Positions 1 through 13,231 of a stretch of DNA of 64,000 bases are shown in pieces. Numbering within the stretch: the stretch's first letter is position 1; the number at the start of each line of letters is the position of its first letter. The position numbers and the translations under genes are program-made. Location: assembly GCA_047967505.1 (NCBI GenBank), contig CM106539.1, one strand, 5' to 3'. The stretch comes from Dipteris shenzhenensis. Lineage: Eukaryota; Polypodiophyta; Polypodiopsida; Gleicheniales. The notes beneath the pieces are model-generated. The model saw nothing but the letters and a program-made list of their open reading frames with translations. It did no database searches and was not told where the DNA came from.

Positions 1-1101
1 TTATAAAATGCTAGAGTCTAATTGACATTGTTTTGAAGAAAGGAAAAGATAGATGACTTGAATAATCAATCTAAGGAATTTTTGAGAGAAAGAAAGATTC
101 ACAATAAGCAAGAAACCAAAAGATCAGTTGGATTGTTTGTAAAGAGTAGGGATGGAAACAAAGGTACGAGGAGATATATGAGCATGTCGAGAACACATAC
201 CAAATTTATGATGGGCAACAAGGGAGGGAGCTCTAAGATATGGTTGATTTTGCAAAGTATAGCATGAAGATCCAATGGAGATGGGATTAAGAACCTTCAT
301 AGGTCTCCTCTATCATTCAGCAGATCTTACATGTGTCATAGCTCCTATTGAAGAAGATGGGTGAGTATACTCAACACTACATTAGCATCATGATCAACAA
401 AGCATGGGTCTACACCCTCGGTGGGAACTCTCTAGGTCATTGTCCATCAATCTTATCCGTTGATGTCTCCCATAGGAATGCACTGAAGAGACACTACTTG
501 CATGAATGGCTTCTCCAAGAGCATATCAACAAGTTTTGGCCCTCAACCCGAACATCTCAACTATTATCTTCTATAAGATCCTCGACTTCATTGACTACAA
601 GATCTGTGGCACGAATGGTCCCCTTATCTAGGTGGTGCCAACCTGAAGAGGTCTCAAGGTCAGTAACGTTAAGCACCATGAATTTGCCAAAACAATATCG
701 ACTTCGAGATTTATCAAACCAAAAAGATTGGGAAATATAAGTTTTACTAGAAGGTTAGGAATTACGAGAAACTAAATGAGGATCATGCCACCCCCACATC
801 CTACAAAAAGAAAGACAAAGTCGAATTGTGTTTTGATTGTCTTTGGCCTCATTGTGGCTATTTAGATGGTTGGTCATACGCTTTGAATCATCCCCTCAAT
901 TTGATGGGCACACTACTATTCAAAAAGCCTTTTTCTAATCTAGCTTCAATCCTCTACAAAGGAAGGGAAGGGGGCGACGAGGGGGGGTCTCTTATGTTTG
1001 AGCATCTTCATATGTATGAGTATGAGGGGGCACATTAAGGGGGTGAAAGCACATGTGGGGGTGTGATGGAGAGAAACGTTGTATGTGCATGAAGAGAGAG
1101 G

Positions 1102-1191
<90 letters not shown>

Positions 1192-2587
1192 GGAGGGAGG
1201 GAGGAAGGGAGGGAGGGAGAGTATGTGATAGGTTTGAGAGATGCTTTAAATAAAATGTTCATACGTATGGACATCTACCATAATGAGAATGAGAGAGAGA
1301 GGGAGGGGGGGGGGCGGGGGGGAGGTGGGTTGTGCAAATGCTTTGCTCCTTGATCGATCTCTCATCTAGCTCAATTGTTAGAGTAAACTGATCATAGAGC
1401 CAATCCAAAGTAGTGCCTACATGGAGGGTCTTGAAATTTTATTTCTTGAAAGTAATCACATTTGAAGATTCTACCTTCCAACCCAAGGAAGCAAGTCTCT
1501 AACCTACGGTAGATAGATTCATAGCTTTTGCAACAACGCTTAGCCATCTACATCACATAGCATCATTACATGTGTGAAGATGGAAACAAGAGCATGTCAT
1601 CATTTCATACTTTCCACAATTTTTTTTAAAAAGGGGACTCATCCCTTAAAAAGGAGTATTGAAGCCAAGTTGAGAGAAAATGTGGATATTCATTCCTAAC
1701 AAGTGGCTTAGGATGAATGCAATCCATGTGTTAAAAGGGCCCTCTCACTATAGCAGCACACCTTCTAAAGACAAACATCCCTTGTGACTTTTACTTCTAA
1801 TATAAACATCCTTGATACAACCCCCATAACCTTACGGACGCCCTTGCCCCTTTTGCTTGAGATGTATTGCAATTACTTTCATGACAATGAGCCACATCCC
1901 TCCAAACATAAACTAGCGCCTTGTATAGTGCAAAACTTTGATAGACGTCAGACCTAAGGCAGACGAGCAAAAGGAAGCAAGCAGAGGAAATACGCATATT
2001 ATAGAACACTTATTCTGTTCACCCACCAGCAAAGGCAGGAGGAATGAAAAATCTGCCATAGAGGCGAGTAAGAGAGAATTTAGAAACACAAGTTCAGTGT
2101 ACGAGAGAGGGAGAGGGAGAGGGAGAGAGCGCATGGTAAGGTTGGACTTCAGTGAGACCAAATTAGTGAGGTATTTTGCGTGGAGATTCCACTCAAATTA
2201 CGAGAGGAAATCAAAGTTTTGGGTTAAGTACAAAGCTGCGCTCATGTTGGCTGTCATCATCATCACAAATGCTCGATTGAATGTCTGTCTACTTAACATC
2301 AGCAATCGAGGTGTGGAGGATCTTGTGTGCACCATCCATCATCAACAATTGGTTGCAACGGATTTTGAGTTCTTCAATCTCTTGTCTGCTTGCTGTGCAG
2401 CAAGCAAGCAAAAACCCAAATGCAATCACGACAAGCTATAAATAATATATGCGCTCGGATTGCTGTAGATAATCCTCCAAGCACACAGAGAAAACAAATT
2501 GGAGCTTGTTGCTCCATAGCTCTTCTGATGCTTCTCTTGTAATTACGAACGACACGGCTGATGATGATGATGCGTCTTTCCGTTGAG
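1..2587. other. Intergenic DNA, no supported gene
   Basis: Short open frames on both strands resemble no family I recognise. They include a 130-residue frame at 348-740 and a 167-residue frame at 1938-2441 that runs through an (AGGG)n-like stretch. The second lies just downstream of the stop codon of the ABCB gene and could overlap its 3' untranslated region. The block 300-1000 may be a decayed coding fragment, because open frames alternate with stops, but I cannot name it. Confidence 0.5.
1102..1220. repeat. Compound microsatellite (TG)n(AG)n plus (GGGA)n
   Basis: About 15 TG units run directly into about 28 AG units, followed by GGGA/GGAA units. A second purine and poly-G tract with a run of G lies at 1286-1328. 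Open frames across this stretch are low-complexity artefacts. Confidence 0.95.
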
Positions 2588-5500
2588 CTATCTGGGAGCT
2601 TGCCTCTCCAAGATATCTTGCAAAAACTCGAGATGTTGCATGTCTCCAGACGCCGGATGATGATGCTGCTGTTGCTGTTGCTGTAACCTTATCAATCGCG
2701 CATAAGCTCCCCTCTTGCTCAGTAGCTCCCCATGCCTCCCTTGCTCCACTATCTGCCCCCCCTCCAACACTGCTATCGAATCCACATGCTGTATCGTCGA
2801 TAGCCTGTGAGCCACCACTATCGTCGTTCTCGCCTTCATCAGATTGTCCAACGCGTCTTGCACCGCCCTCTCCGACTCCGAATCCAGCGCACTCGTCGCT
2901 TCGTCCAGTAGCAGAATGGCAGGATTCTTCAACACAGCGCGTGCAATGGCCACTCGCTGCTTCTGCCCTCCCGATAGCTGCACGCCTCGCTCTCCCACCT
3001 CCGTGCGGTATCCCTTGGGAAGAGCGCAGATGAAGCTGTCAGCATTCGCAGCTTTGGCAGCTTCCACAACCTCAGCCTCAGTTGCACCATCTCTCGCGTA
3101 TAGAATGTTCTCGTACACAGTGGTGGAGAACAGCGATGGCTCCTGCTGGACCAGTGCCATGTGCTTCCTCAGCGACCGCAGCCTTAGCCTGCGGATGTCC
3201 TTGCCATCGATCGTTACACTCCCCGAGAGAGGGTCGTAAAATCTGGCTATCATAGCGATCACAGAACTCTTGCCTGCTCCACTGGCTCCAACAAGAGCCA
3301 GGCTCCTACCCGAACCTATCCTCAAACTCAAATCCTCGAAAATGCTCACCTCCGGCCTCGAGGGGTACCTAAATTTCACGTGCTTCAGCTCTATCGTGCC
3401 TCTCACCTCGCTTACATCCTCAGCCTTTGGGTCGTCGGGGTCTATTTCCGTCTTCCGATCAAGAATCTCGAACACAGAGCCCACTGACTGCAGGCCCGCT
3501 ATGATGTCCGGAGCCAGCAGCAGAGTTTCGGCGATACCAAGCGCGGTGACGAGAAGCACTGTGAAGCTCTTGACCATCGGACCGAAGGCAGTGAAACCTG
3601 TCTTGATCAAATATGAGCCATACCACAATGTTAATGCATAGGAGCAGAACATACAACACTGTGACACGCCGAAAGCAATCCCTGCTATCTGACCGCGGAA
3701 GAATGAGTCTCTTGCGGGACGTTGAAGCTCACTGCAGAAAAGCTGCAACACCTTCTCTTCAGCGCAGAATGCTGCTACGGTGCGCATGTTACCAACAGCC
3801 TCGCCTGCCACCATATTCGCTCTCAAATATGATTTGCAGATATCCCCACCGAACCCCCTCAGAAATTGGCGCTGCACACCAACATTTTCTTCTAGAATGT
3901 CAAACCAGCTCAAAGTGCTCAAAGAAAGATACAATAGCTTACGCAACAAACCGCACGTTTTAGACTATGTTGTAAATCAATTCACCTGAGCAGCCGCCGA
4001 TGACACTATTAAAGGAAAAGTGGCCATCATGACAAGCGCTATCCGCCACTGGAGTAAGAAAGCAACCACGAATGCTGTTGTTATGAGTGACACGTTATGT
4101 GACAATGTGCAGAGAAGGTCTCCAACTGCAGCCTTCACCATCAATGCATCAGATGCGAGACGAGATGCAACCAGACTGCTGCTATTCTTCTCGTCTTCAA
4201 ACCAACCAACTTCGTACCTAAGAATGGCTGTGCAACATAATAGCAACCATAAGAATCCTCCAGCGGAAAGGTGGTTTTTGAAAAAAAAAAAAGCTAAAAC
4301 TAAGGAATAACGCTACCTGAGAACATCAAGTGTCGAACTCGGAATGTCACATTCTCGCCCATCACTCCAAAAAAGTAGTGCTCCAAAACAAAGAAAAGGA
4401 ATGACGCAGTGCCTGCACCTAGAAATAATATACTGAGCTTTCGAATCTCAGTAGGGAGATACCCCGGGGTCAGTGAATAAAAGGCTATCAATCCCTCGGT
4501 GATGCCCAGCACAAATAAAGGCATGGACCCTCCAGCTGATATGGCTCCGAGCATGCCCAGGAGGCTATAAGGCCAATCTGGTGCATTAAGTTGCATCAGT
4601 CGCTTCAGGGATGGCCTCTGAAAGGATCGACGCTCGACTTGAGCCTCTGGAAAGCCCACCGATTCCAAATCAGATTGTCCACTGATCCTGAAGCTGAAAG
4701 CTTTCATTGTGAGAGAGGAGCCACGGGAATGCCTGCACAAAATAAGTTCATCCTCCTCATGGTCAAGATTTCAAGACAAGCTTATCTCCTTAGAAGAATG
4801 CATAAGAAAAGCAATTGCAACCTTCTTTCGTAAATTATAAGAGACGAATTAAACTATCTCAACAATTGCACAGTTCACATGGCATCGCAAATTCAAAACT
4901 AAAACATATTCAAACTCCTAACCTGCCAGAGCAGACAAAATCTGGACCCACCCCGGGATCCTTCATGCTATCGTTCTGTATGCTCACAAGACTGGAATAG
5001 GCACCTTCTCGTGCCAACAGTTGGTCATGAGTACCACTTTCCACAATTTTTCCTTGCTGCAACACGGTTATGATATCAGCATCTTGAATGGTGGAAAGAC
5101 GGTGCGCTACCATGACTGTTGTTCTTCCCACCATGACATTAGCAAGGGCATCCTGTACAAGTTTCTCTGAGTCAGAGTCTAAGGCACTCGTCGCCTCATC
5201 AAGTAGCAAGATGGCAGGGTCTTTAAGGACAGCTCTTGCAATAGCTACACGTTGCTTCTGCCCACCTGACAGTTGGACACCCCTTTCACCCACCTGCAGG
5301 CAAGAAGGGCTTGACATTACTCACTCACCACAGACTATGATAGTAACAGGCATCTTCATCTTTGGAGGCTGCAAATGCTCGATGATTCTTTAGTGAGATG
5401 CACCAAGGTTGAGAAGAATGGATGGCCTGAGATTATGGGTACTGCTGTCACGTTTAGTATTTCAATGGACACTGTCGGCCCCAATGGGACCCTAGGAATT

Positions 5501-8500
5501 CTGATGGATCCCAGCTACTCAAATATGTCCTAGGAATTCTGATAGATCCCAGCTATTCAAATATGTCCACAAGTACTGCAAAGATTAGCGAAGACATTTG
5601 AACCCTCATCAGTTGTTTAGAGGTCTAACCTGGGTGTCATATTTGGCAGGAAGCTGATTGATGAAGTCATGGGCACCAGAGATCTTGGCAGCTGTCATAA
5701 TTTCATCGAAGCTAGCATCCTCTTTTCCAAACAAAATATTATCCCCAATAGTCGTTGCGAAGAGAGCAGGTTCCTGACTAACCAGCCCAATTTGAGCTCT
5801 CAGCCACTTCAGTTGAAGGCTCCTTACATTGTATCCATCGAGAAGAACTTGACCTTCATTCACAGTCATTCAACATGTCAAGCAAAAAGTTATCCATGTT
5901 ACATACAAGTGACTACAAACTTGAGAGAAATAAAAGGACCTAACCCAGGACATACCTAACTGTGGATCATAGAAGCGTTCAATGAGTGAAATGACAGTAC
6001 TCTTGCCAGACCCACTGCCACCTACAATGGCTACCAGCTTGCCTGCAGGTATATCCAAGGAGAAATCCTGGAAGATAGCAGCTTCTGGTCTGGAGGGATA
6101 AGCAAAATGGATATTTTTAAACTCCATATGACCTTTTATCTCTGGGGGGATCTTCCCTGTTTGAATACACACAGAGGTTGGTGACCGCTTGATCATCTCA
6201 AAGATCGTGTAACCCGCGGCTTTACCCTTTCCAAAGGCTGTCAAATTTGGGAATGCCTGACCAATAGCTCTGCATAGGCAAAGATCATTGTAGACATTAG
6301 ATGTGTTCCCATACAATAAGACAAGATTGGATGGAGGAGAACAAAGCATGATGACAAACTAGAGAACTGGAGCCTAGTAACTTTGCAATGAAAAAAACAT
6401 ACAATTAAGGACAGCCAGTGTATAGCAGACGACAGAGGTAAAAATGTGATGATATCTTAGAAGACATGTCACCCAATCTTGGTAAACTAAGAAGGCATGG
6501 CAAGGATAAAACTTATATTAAGTAAACAAATGCTGGTGGACCGTAACATACGTGCCACCAACTACTGCATTCAAGATAGTCACAAACGCTGGGCCGCCAT
6601 GGATATTTCCTCGTTGCACCATATGGCCTGCAAACCATAAGAGGAGCGCCCAGGTAAAGTACAGCAGCAAGTAAACAGAACCAATGCCCAGTCCTTTGGC
6701 AAGGCCACCTTTTATGCCAAGTTTCACTGTTCTTTGAAGAGCCTGGGCATAAGAATTAACAGCTTTGTCCTCCCCACCATATGCATATACAGAGCGGACT
6801 TGAGCCACAACCTGTTTGCAAAGTGTATGTCACTGTCAGAGTGCTGCCTCATTCAGCTCAGGTGGATTTCATCATTATAAAAATGGATGGGAGGAGAGAC
6901 CTTCAGGAAGCACAAATACCTGCTCAGCAATTTCACCAGCTTTGATGTAGGCTTTATGACTGTTGCTAGTGAGATCAATCATGGCATAGGAATAGACGCC
7001 CCCAGCAAATGCAATTAGTGGCACAACTGCAAGTGTTAAGAAAGTGAGCTGCCATGACAGGGTAAAGCTTACTGCCAGTCCAGCAGCAAAGCGGGCTAAA
7101 TTATGCATAAAATTTCCCACCTGGAGCATCAGAAGTTCCAGTTAAAACCTATTTGAGGCTGGCGCACCAGGCTTCTTCAGGATGCAGACATGGACTGTTT
7201 CAATAAAAAGCACGTGACCTTTAATCTATCCTTCCCCAACAAACATTGCTTACACTCCAATGTCCTCCAAGTTGACAGAGAGCAAATATTATTTGCTCAA
7301 ATATTATTTGCTCAAGCTCAAGAAATCAGTTTTAGTGAAAAGGTGGACAAAGCATGCTGGCAAACAGAATCCATGCCAGTTCGCCGTAAATCACTCTCTT
7401 TTGACTCAGATATTGCAGAATCTAATTGGCTGTCTGAAGGTCCACCACATAACCTCTCAAAATTCAAATCTCAACGACTCGTCCACCATTTACAGAAACT
7501 GAACATATAACCGTCAATGATTCACACAATTAAACATAGACTGGAAGACTAAAAAACCAGAAAATATCAATGCATAGAAGCGTCATTGGCTAGTAGTAGC
7601 AATCGTATCAAAGAAGTGAGACAGAATTAAAATTAAAGACGTTTCACTTTTTTCGCACAAGTAGTAACAGCAGTCAGTTCTCTAAGGGTTATGAGTACCG
7701 ACCTTCTCTCCAATGGCATCTTGAACTATGAGCGTGTCGCTGGAGATTCCAACAACGATTTCTCCAGTGGTCGAATCAGTGTCGAAGAAACCAATGTCTT
7801 GACTCAATAAAGCCCGTAAGTACCTAACCCGCATCCTAGATGACTGCCTCTCGCCAGTGTAAGTCCAACAGGACACCTCTGTAGCGCAATGCAGCAATAA
7901 AAAATGAGTCCTCAAAAATGATAATTAAACACATACAATTTATCATACTACAAACTCATAAGACGCGATCGAAAAAATGTGGGTCTCTGCAGTAGTAGAA
8001 CGACGATTGACCTGAATCCGGTAAAATTCAAACATAGACGAAATAAAAAGAAGGAAACTATTTGAACCTTACCAAGCCATGCTGCTACGAGGGTGACAAT
8101 GCCGACGTAGACACAGTAAAGACAGTACTGCAAGTAGAAATCAATAAAAGCCGGTTAACGCAAGGAGAAGGGTTTGAAACCGCATGCTGAATCTCAAGCC
8201 ATTCACGACGGTTGCAAGCATTCGAACGATAGTAAATTGTGCGTGACTTCGAGACTGCATTCGTCAGAGCGAAGACCAAAGCCCACACCTTAGAGGCATC
8301 ACGATATAGTCTCGAAGGGTCGAAAAAATATAACCCAATAGAATCCACGATGTTGCCGAAGAGAAGAACAGCAAGAGGCAGAGCAGCTCCATGACCACAG
8401 GCCCCAACGGTTCCGGCTGCCATCAAAAGATAATCGAAGCCAGTGGCGAAGGAGAAGAGTTTGAAATAGGAGACTGTAGGCCTTGGAGTAGGCTTACAGT

Positions 8501-8570
8501 TCTCGTGATCAGACTCTACAGTGACTTTGGGCCGCAATGTTTCCTCCTCAGAGACCCTCGATCTGGCCAT
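2588..8570 (-). CDS. ABCB-type ABC transporter (P-glycoprotein/MDR), 11 exons
   Basis: Full-size ABCB exporter of a membrane, with two transmembrane domains and two ATPase domains (TMD1-NBD1-TMD2-NBD2). Proposed exons on the minus strand, in transcript order: 8570-8247, 8127-8073, 7878-7703, 7120-6920, 6811-6552, 6269-5956, 5853-5630, 5293-4923, 4732-4317, 4227-3986, 3871-2588. All introns except the first are GT-AG and phases agree, giving about 1287 residues, the usual family length. NBD1 has Walker [10 protein letters not shown] (about residue 423), [25 protein letters not shown] and the VAHRLST switch histidine. NBD2 has GASGAGKSS (about residue 1057), [25 protein letters not shown] and VAHRLST. 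The start is the first ATG before a typical short cytoplasmic head. The C-terminus has a Gln/His run. Plant ABCBs move auxin or other metabolites; the substrate cannot be read here. This is the only convincing host gene in the window. Confidence 0.92.
8244..8258 (-). other. Non-canonical splice donor of ABCB intron 1
   Basis: Exon 1 should end with the family-conserved Val-Ser-Lys before the Tyr that opens exon 2 at 8127. The sequence after the Lys codon (8249-8247) reads TCACGC, with no GT. The nearest in-frame GT lies three codons upstream (8255-8254) and would delete Val-Ser-Lys while keeping the frame. A one-base loss from AAG-GTCACG would explain the pattern. Either the short splice form is used, the donor is atypical, or the gene is impaired. 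Confidence 0.55.
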
Positions 8571-9745
8571 ATCTGAGGCAAGAAGCCAACGAGCGAGCAG
8601 AGCTAAGAACCGAAGTTCAACCCTGCATCCGTTAAGGGGGAGTAAGATCTCCGAGGCTACAAAATGCAGGTGTGTATTGGGTGCCGGGAGACCTGTGATG
8701 ACTTCCCTGCAAGACGAGGACTACGCCAAGGCAGCGTGTAGTACAACCAAAGCATGGAATTCTGCACTTGGTTAAGAAATCAACTTTGATTTTCGGCGGC
8801 CTGAAGCTGCAGTCCGCTCTGCGTAGTGGCGCATTTTGTGTGCCTATTCTCACGGCATTCCCAGTGCCGAAATTCCGCTGATTGATCGTAACTGTTGAGA
8901 CGCTAGAGACAATATCAACCCGGATCAACAATGTACCAAGAGCCCGCGTGCTGGCTTCAAATGCGTGTGGTCAAAAAGTCTACGGGATCCTGATCACGCC
9001 TCAGTTGATCTTTACCTGCACCACCACCTTCGCCTCGAGACAATCGCAACCGAGAGCGAGAACACGCCGTGCCGCGTCCCCGGCTCCTGGCGCTCCCGCT
9101 AGTTCCTGCCCCCCAGGTAGAAGGTCCCCAGCTACTGCTGCGTTTCCTGCGAGTATTCCTGCGGGTTCCAACTACTCATGGGCTAATGCTGCTGCTGCTA
9201 CTCATGGGCTACTGCAGCTGCGGCGGCGGCGGCGGCGGAGGCGGAGGCGGCGGCGGGCGAGCGAGGAGAGAGGAGCAACACACGTCGCTTGAGGAAGAGA
9301 GCCCCAGGAGCTGCATGCGGGGCTTGCTGCAGCAGCTATGAAGGGCGGCGAGGGGGGCAAACAGTTAGTGCGGGAGCTGATGCGAAGCACGGGGAGAAGG
9401 AGGAGCTGGGAGAAGGAGCATAGGGAGCTGAAATGGGGGGGGATGGCGGGGAGGCTGAGGGGGAGCAGGGATGGCGAAGCTCACGCAATGCAGGTGGAGG
9501 GAGGGATGAGGGAGCAGAATGAGGTGGAGGAGAGTGAGTGTGGGGAAGAAGGGCGGAAGGTGGCGGAAAAGACTTCATAAATGGAGTCCACATGCGCTAA
9601 AGGGTGGCGGAGATGGGCGGCGATACTTATTAATACTACGTAGAATACAAAGACAGATTCCAGTGAGAGTGTCTTAAATGTCACAGCGCTGGCAAAAGCG
9701 GGTCTGCCACAGAAATCCACCGACTTCCCAACGCCTCTCATTTAA
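8571..9745 (-). promoter_or_regulatory. Upstream region of the ABCB gene (5' leader and promoter candidate)
   Basis: This block precedes the ABCB start codon. From about 9040 to 9580 it is much richer in G and C than its surroundings, with a (CGG)n tract near 9220-9258 and purine-rich GGAG runs, as is common in plant leaders and proximal promoters. A weak TTTAAA box sits at 9741-9746. The frames at 8882-9292 and 9069-9341 are repeat-driven and have no family resemblance. The transcription start cannot be placed from sequence alone. Confidence 0.4.
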
Positions 9746-12360
9746 AGCCCCCCCTCCCTATGTCATTTTGGCCCTCGGCTAACTTATCACTAACTCCACG
9801 TTCTTCTTTAGCGGTTCCTCCCCATTTTGGCTGTGGTAGGTCGCTTCGTTTTTTTCCTTTACCAACCCCTTTCCACCTACCTACCCCTGCGGTGCTTTGC
9901 TTACCCTAATCCAACCCCACAAACACCTTCCTTCTTCTTCGTATAGGTGGACCTTTTTCGCCTCACCTCACTTGGTAGGGTATGCGAACAATTCCTCTCC
10001 TTCCAAAGGTTACATATTTTTTCTTTTTGAACTTTTTTATGCTTGCCCACGTGGACCAAAGGCTACATATTTTATTTTTGACCTTTTTATGCTTGCCCAC
10101 GTGGAACGAAATATTTGATTGCGCCCTGCTTGCATCCGTTAGTTGAGGTTATTCAAGTTTTGACGGAGAAGATCGCAGAGGCGGCGTTTGTTTATGGTGC
10201 TTGTTGTCTTCTTTGCATTACTTTTGTAGTTACGGGGCAGGCCTCTTGATTGATGGATATCATTCACCTTGTTTACATTCACTTCCCCTCACTCCTCTCC
10301 ACCATCAACGCCATGGGGGCTTCGAGGTGCAACCTCGGCCATCGCTGTTGGATCACGAGTGTGTCCACATCGAGAAACATGGGTGCTATGAGCTAGTAGA
10401 TGTGTCAAAAACTTAAGTGCCCACCCCATCACATCATACAAAAACACTTTCGTAAATCCTAGCATGTCAAAAGCTTTCCCACATCAACATTCCAAACACA
10501 AATCCTCACCCCATCTACTTTGACGGTCGGGAGAGGCCTACGAAGATGGCAAGCAACAACACCACGAGTCACTTTCATACGAGGGAAAGGCCTCCCCATT
10601 GCATCTCCCTTTAGGGTCCCAAAAATGCAAGGACAAACTATATGAGCTGGCTCATGTGTTCAAATTTTAACTACCCACCCATTGCATCATACAAAAACAC
10701 TTTCCTGAATCATAGCGTGTCAAAAACTTTCCCACTAGCCCATCACATCAATATTCCGAACGCTAATATGTCAACTCCTCGACGTTGATGACCACAAGAG
10801 GCACCTATGAAGGTGGCGAGCTGCAAAGTCACGAGTCGCTTTCATATGAGGGGAAGGCCTCCCCATGGCCTCTCCCTCTAGGGTCCTTGAAATGGCAAAT
10901 TTTCAAAAGAAGAAGCATTATTGGAAACCCTATCTAACTAGTCACTTCTAATACCAATGAGCTTTAATACATACTATTTTGGTAGGGAAAAACAAAAAAT
11001 CAAACAATGTCACTTTGTTATGTATGAGAAAATGGTAATAGTTGCTTTGAGCGAAGAGCAAATAACACCAGGCTACTAATCGCATTAGCATAGGCTACTA
11101 ATCAAATTAATACCAGAGATGCATCGTGAAGCAAACAAATGTGTATATAAACTCATCGGTAGCGGCGACGTGGGGGGAGTAACAACATCATCCTAATGGC
11201 TCATGTGTAATCCAAATACATTACTTGATCTTCCTTGTCCTTCTTTGCACTCAACTATCTACCTTTAATTCATCATCTATCTCTTTATGAAGAATGATGT
11301 TGCTACAAGTTAAAAGAATGTCGAAAGCCAACAATTTCACAAACTTGTACTAACGGAACAAGTACCACGTGTATACTCTTCGTGGACCACCCTTTGTCGT
11401 TTTAGAATATCTAAGTTTTTGGCAATTTCATCATAGTCTTTGGGGGGAAATGTGTGTGTGTATACATACAAGTAGAGCCATTTATCACAAAATTTGCAAA
11501 GGCTTTGTTACTTTGTCATTTAGTCAAAACGTTACTTTTGGCAACTGCAAAGGGCTAGCTTGTCCCTTCATTTTGGACATAGATAATTTCCTCATTTAAG
11601 TATCCAAAGTACTAACTTTGGTCTTAATGGGACAATGGCAGGTGAGGGGACCTACTTTCACAATAAATGAGACACGTGACAAGGTTATGGAGATGCCTCG
11701 TATTGTCCTTTTTAATTACTTCTCCACATGGTGCCTTCCTACCACCATATCCTTATTCTCTTGATTCACACCATGTTTTTATAGATTTTTCTACTTACTC
11801 TTGATTTCAATGTCATGCTATAGCACATGCCAATTGTAACTTATTAAAATCTTACCATTTTATTGAGAAATTTACCTATATATCCTCTAGTTTTATGTTC
11901 ATTAATAATTTTGAATAACTTAGGACATGGCTACATTTTTTGAGAATGATTAGAAGGTGTCTCATTGTGCCATACATAGCTTATGGAATGTAAACTATCA
12001 ACGTGACACTTTAGGGGATGGGTTATAAGCAACATAACAAAAAGGCCAAGGCTTCATTTTGTGATGATGTCAAAATATCAATATTGTGAACTGAATAGCT
12101 ATTGTTAGGAACCAAAAAGATAATTGAAAAGGATGGATATTGGTTGTGTGGAGTAGATGTCATCCTTGTGGACTATACACATTTCATACAAAGGGCTTCA
12201 ATAACGTCTACATAGAAGCATAGGTGAGTGTGTGATGTGACACCAATGGACTTTTCCAATTTGATTTAACAAAAGGTATTTTTGTCCTATTCTACAATAT
12301 TCATTGCTACATCAATTAGGGGTCCTATTCACTTGTGCTTAATATATATTGATTGGTAAA
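9746..12360. other. Intergenic DNA with local duplications
   Basis: No coding region is supported. A direct repeat of about 47 bp (10007-10053 and 10057-10103) carries a CACGTG G-box core in each copy. A longer tandem duplication follows at 10407-10893. From about 11000 to 12360 the sequence is AT-rich with nothing recognisable. Confidence 0.5.
10407..10893 (+). repeat. Tandem duplication, unit about 215-235 bp
   Basis: Unit one (about 10407-10620) and unit two (about 10659-10893) share the same order of blocks: a CATCATACAAAAACACTTTC block, a GTCAAAA-CTTTCCCAC block, a CACGAGTC(A/G)CTTTCATA block, and a final GGCCTCCCCAT/CTCTCCCT block ending in AGGGTCC. They differ by many point changes, so the duplication is old. 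Confidence 0.8.
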
Positions 12361-12388
12361 TCTAAGTGTGTTTCCCAGTTTGTTTTTG

Positions 12389-12535
12389 TTTTTGTTTTTT
12401 GTTTAAAAACAAGTGGATTGTATTAAGTGGGTGGTCAGCCCTCGAAAAAAAGGCCTGGTTACAACCCCCCCCCTCCACCCCCGTCTCTCTCCCAGTTTCT
12501 CTCTCTCTCTCTCTATACACACACACACACACAAC
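12389..12535. repeat. Simple repeats (TTTTTG)n, C/T tract, (CT)n(CA)n
   Basis: A TTTTTG-type tract near 12383-12405 is followed by a pyrimidine-rich stretch. A (CT)n run then passes into (CA)n at about 12498-12533. Low-complexity frames on both strands are artefacts of it. Confidence 0.85.
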
Positions 12536-13231
12536 ACTACCATTAATTGCATTAAATTTTAAAGGTGAGGTAAGTGCAAGGTTCATAATCATAAAATAAA
12601 AATAGCAAAGCAAAATGACCATCGATACAATTAATAAGATAAATAACAAGAATGGAATATAACTTTGTCTATCTAAGTACTTCAACCATGACTAGAATTC
12701 ACAAAAGTAGATAGAAATGTATATCATATTCCCATATCAACAAGGTAAAAAAAGACAACTTAACAAGTGTAAGGTTAAAAAGAGAAATTACTTCATATCT
12801 TATCTTATAACTTTATTATTAGATATTTATTGACATAATGAGACATAGGCAAAACAATAAATAATTACATTATAGATTTGTTGTGTCATATTAGACCAAT
12901 TTCATTAAAGGCCATTTTGCTAGGAAACATATTAAGTGGAGAAACTAGAGGGGTTCTAAAAAGGTAAAAGTTGAAGTGATAAAGAATCACGATAATGCAC
13001 TACATAACCTAGAGAAGCTTGCTAAGATAGTCCTACCTATACCCAACTTTCTTGTTTATAAAAATAATATCAAATATGCCTGTCTTTTTGAAATTTTGGT
13101 GCACTCAAGCTCTCTTGCACTCAACTCTCCATCCTCATTATCCCTTAGGTTAGCAACATTGAATCCAATGCACACGCATTGCATAGAAGCACACACGTCT
13201 AATCTTGATCTAGTGCTCATAGATAGTCATT
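12536..13231. other. AT-rich intergenic DNA
   Basis: No coding or structural signal recognised. Frames are short and without family resemblance. Confidence 0.5.

Noticed and set aside
1035-1353. Open frames through the (TG)n(AG)n tract on both strands
   Set aside because: Dipeptide repeats forced by the microsatellite, with no family resemblance.
1938-2441. 167-residue host gene downstream of ABCB
   Set aside because: No recognisable motif; the frame crosses a GAGAGGGAG simple repeat and overlaps probable 3' flank of the ABCB gene.
2844-3641. Plus-strand open frames opposite the ABCB NBD2
   Set aside because: Antisense shadows of a conserved coding exon; the minus strand carries all ABC motifs.
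9069-9593. Gly-, Arg- or Pro-rich frames in the GC-rich ABCB upstream region
   Set aside because: Produced by (CGG)n and GGAG repeats; they fit a leader or promoter better than a gene.
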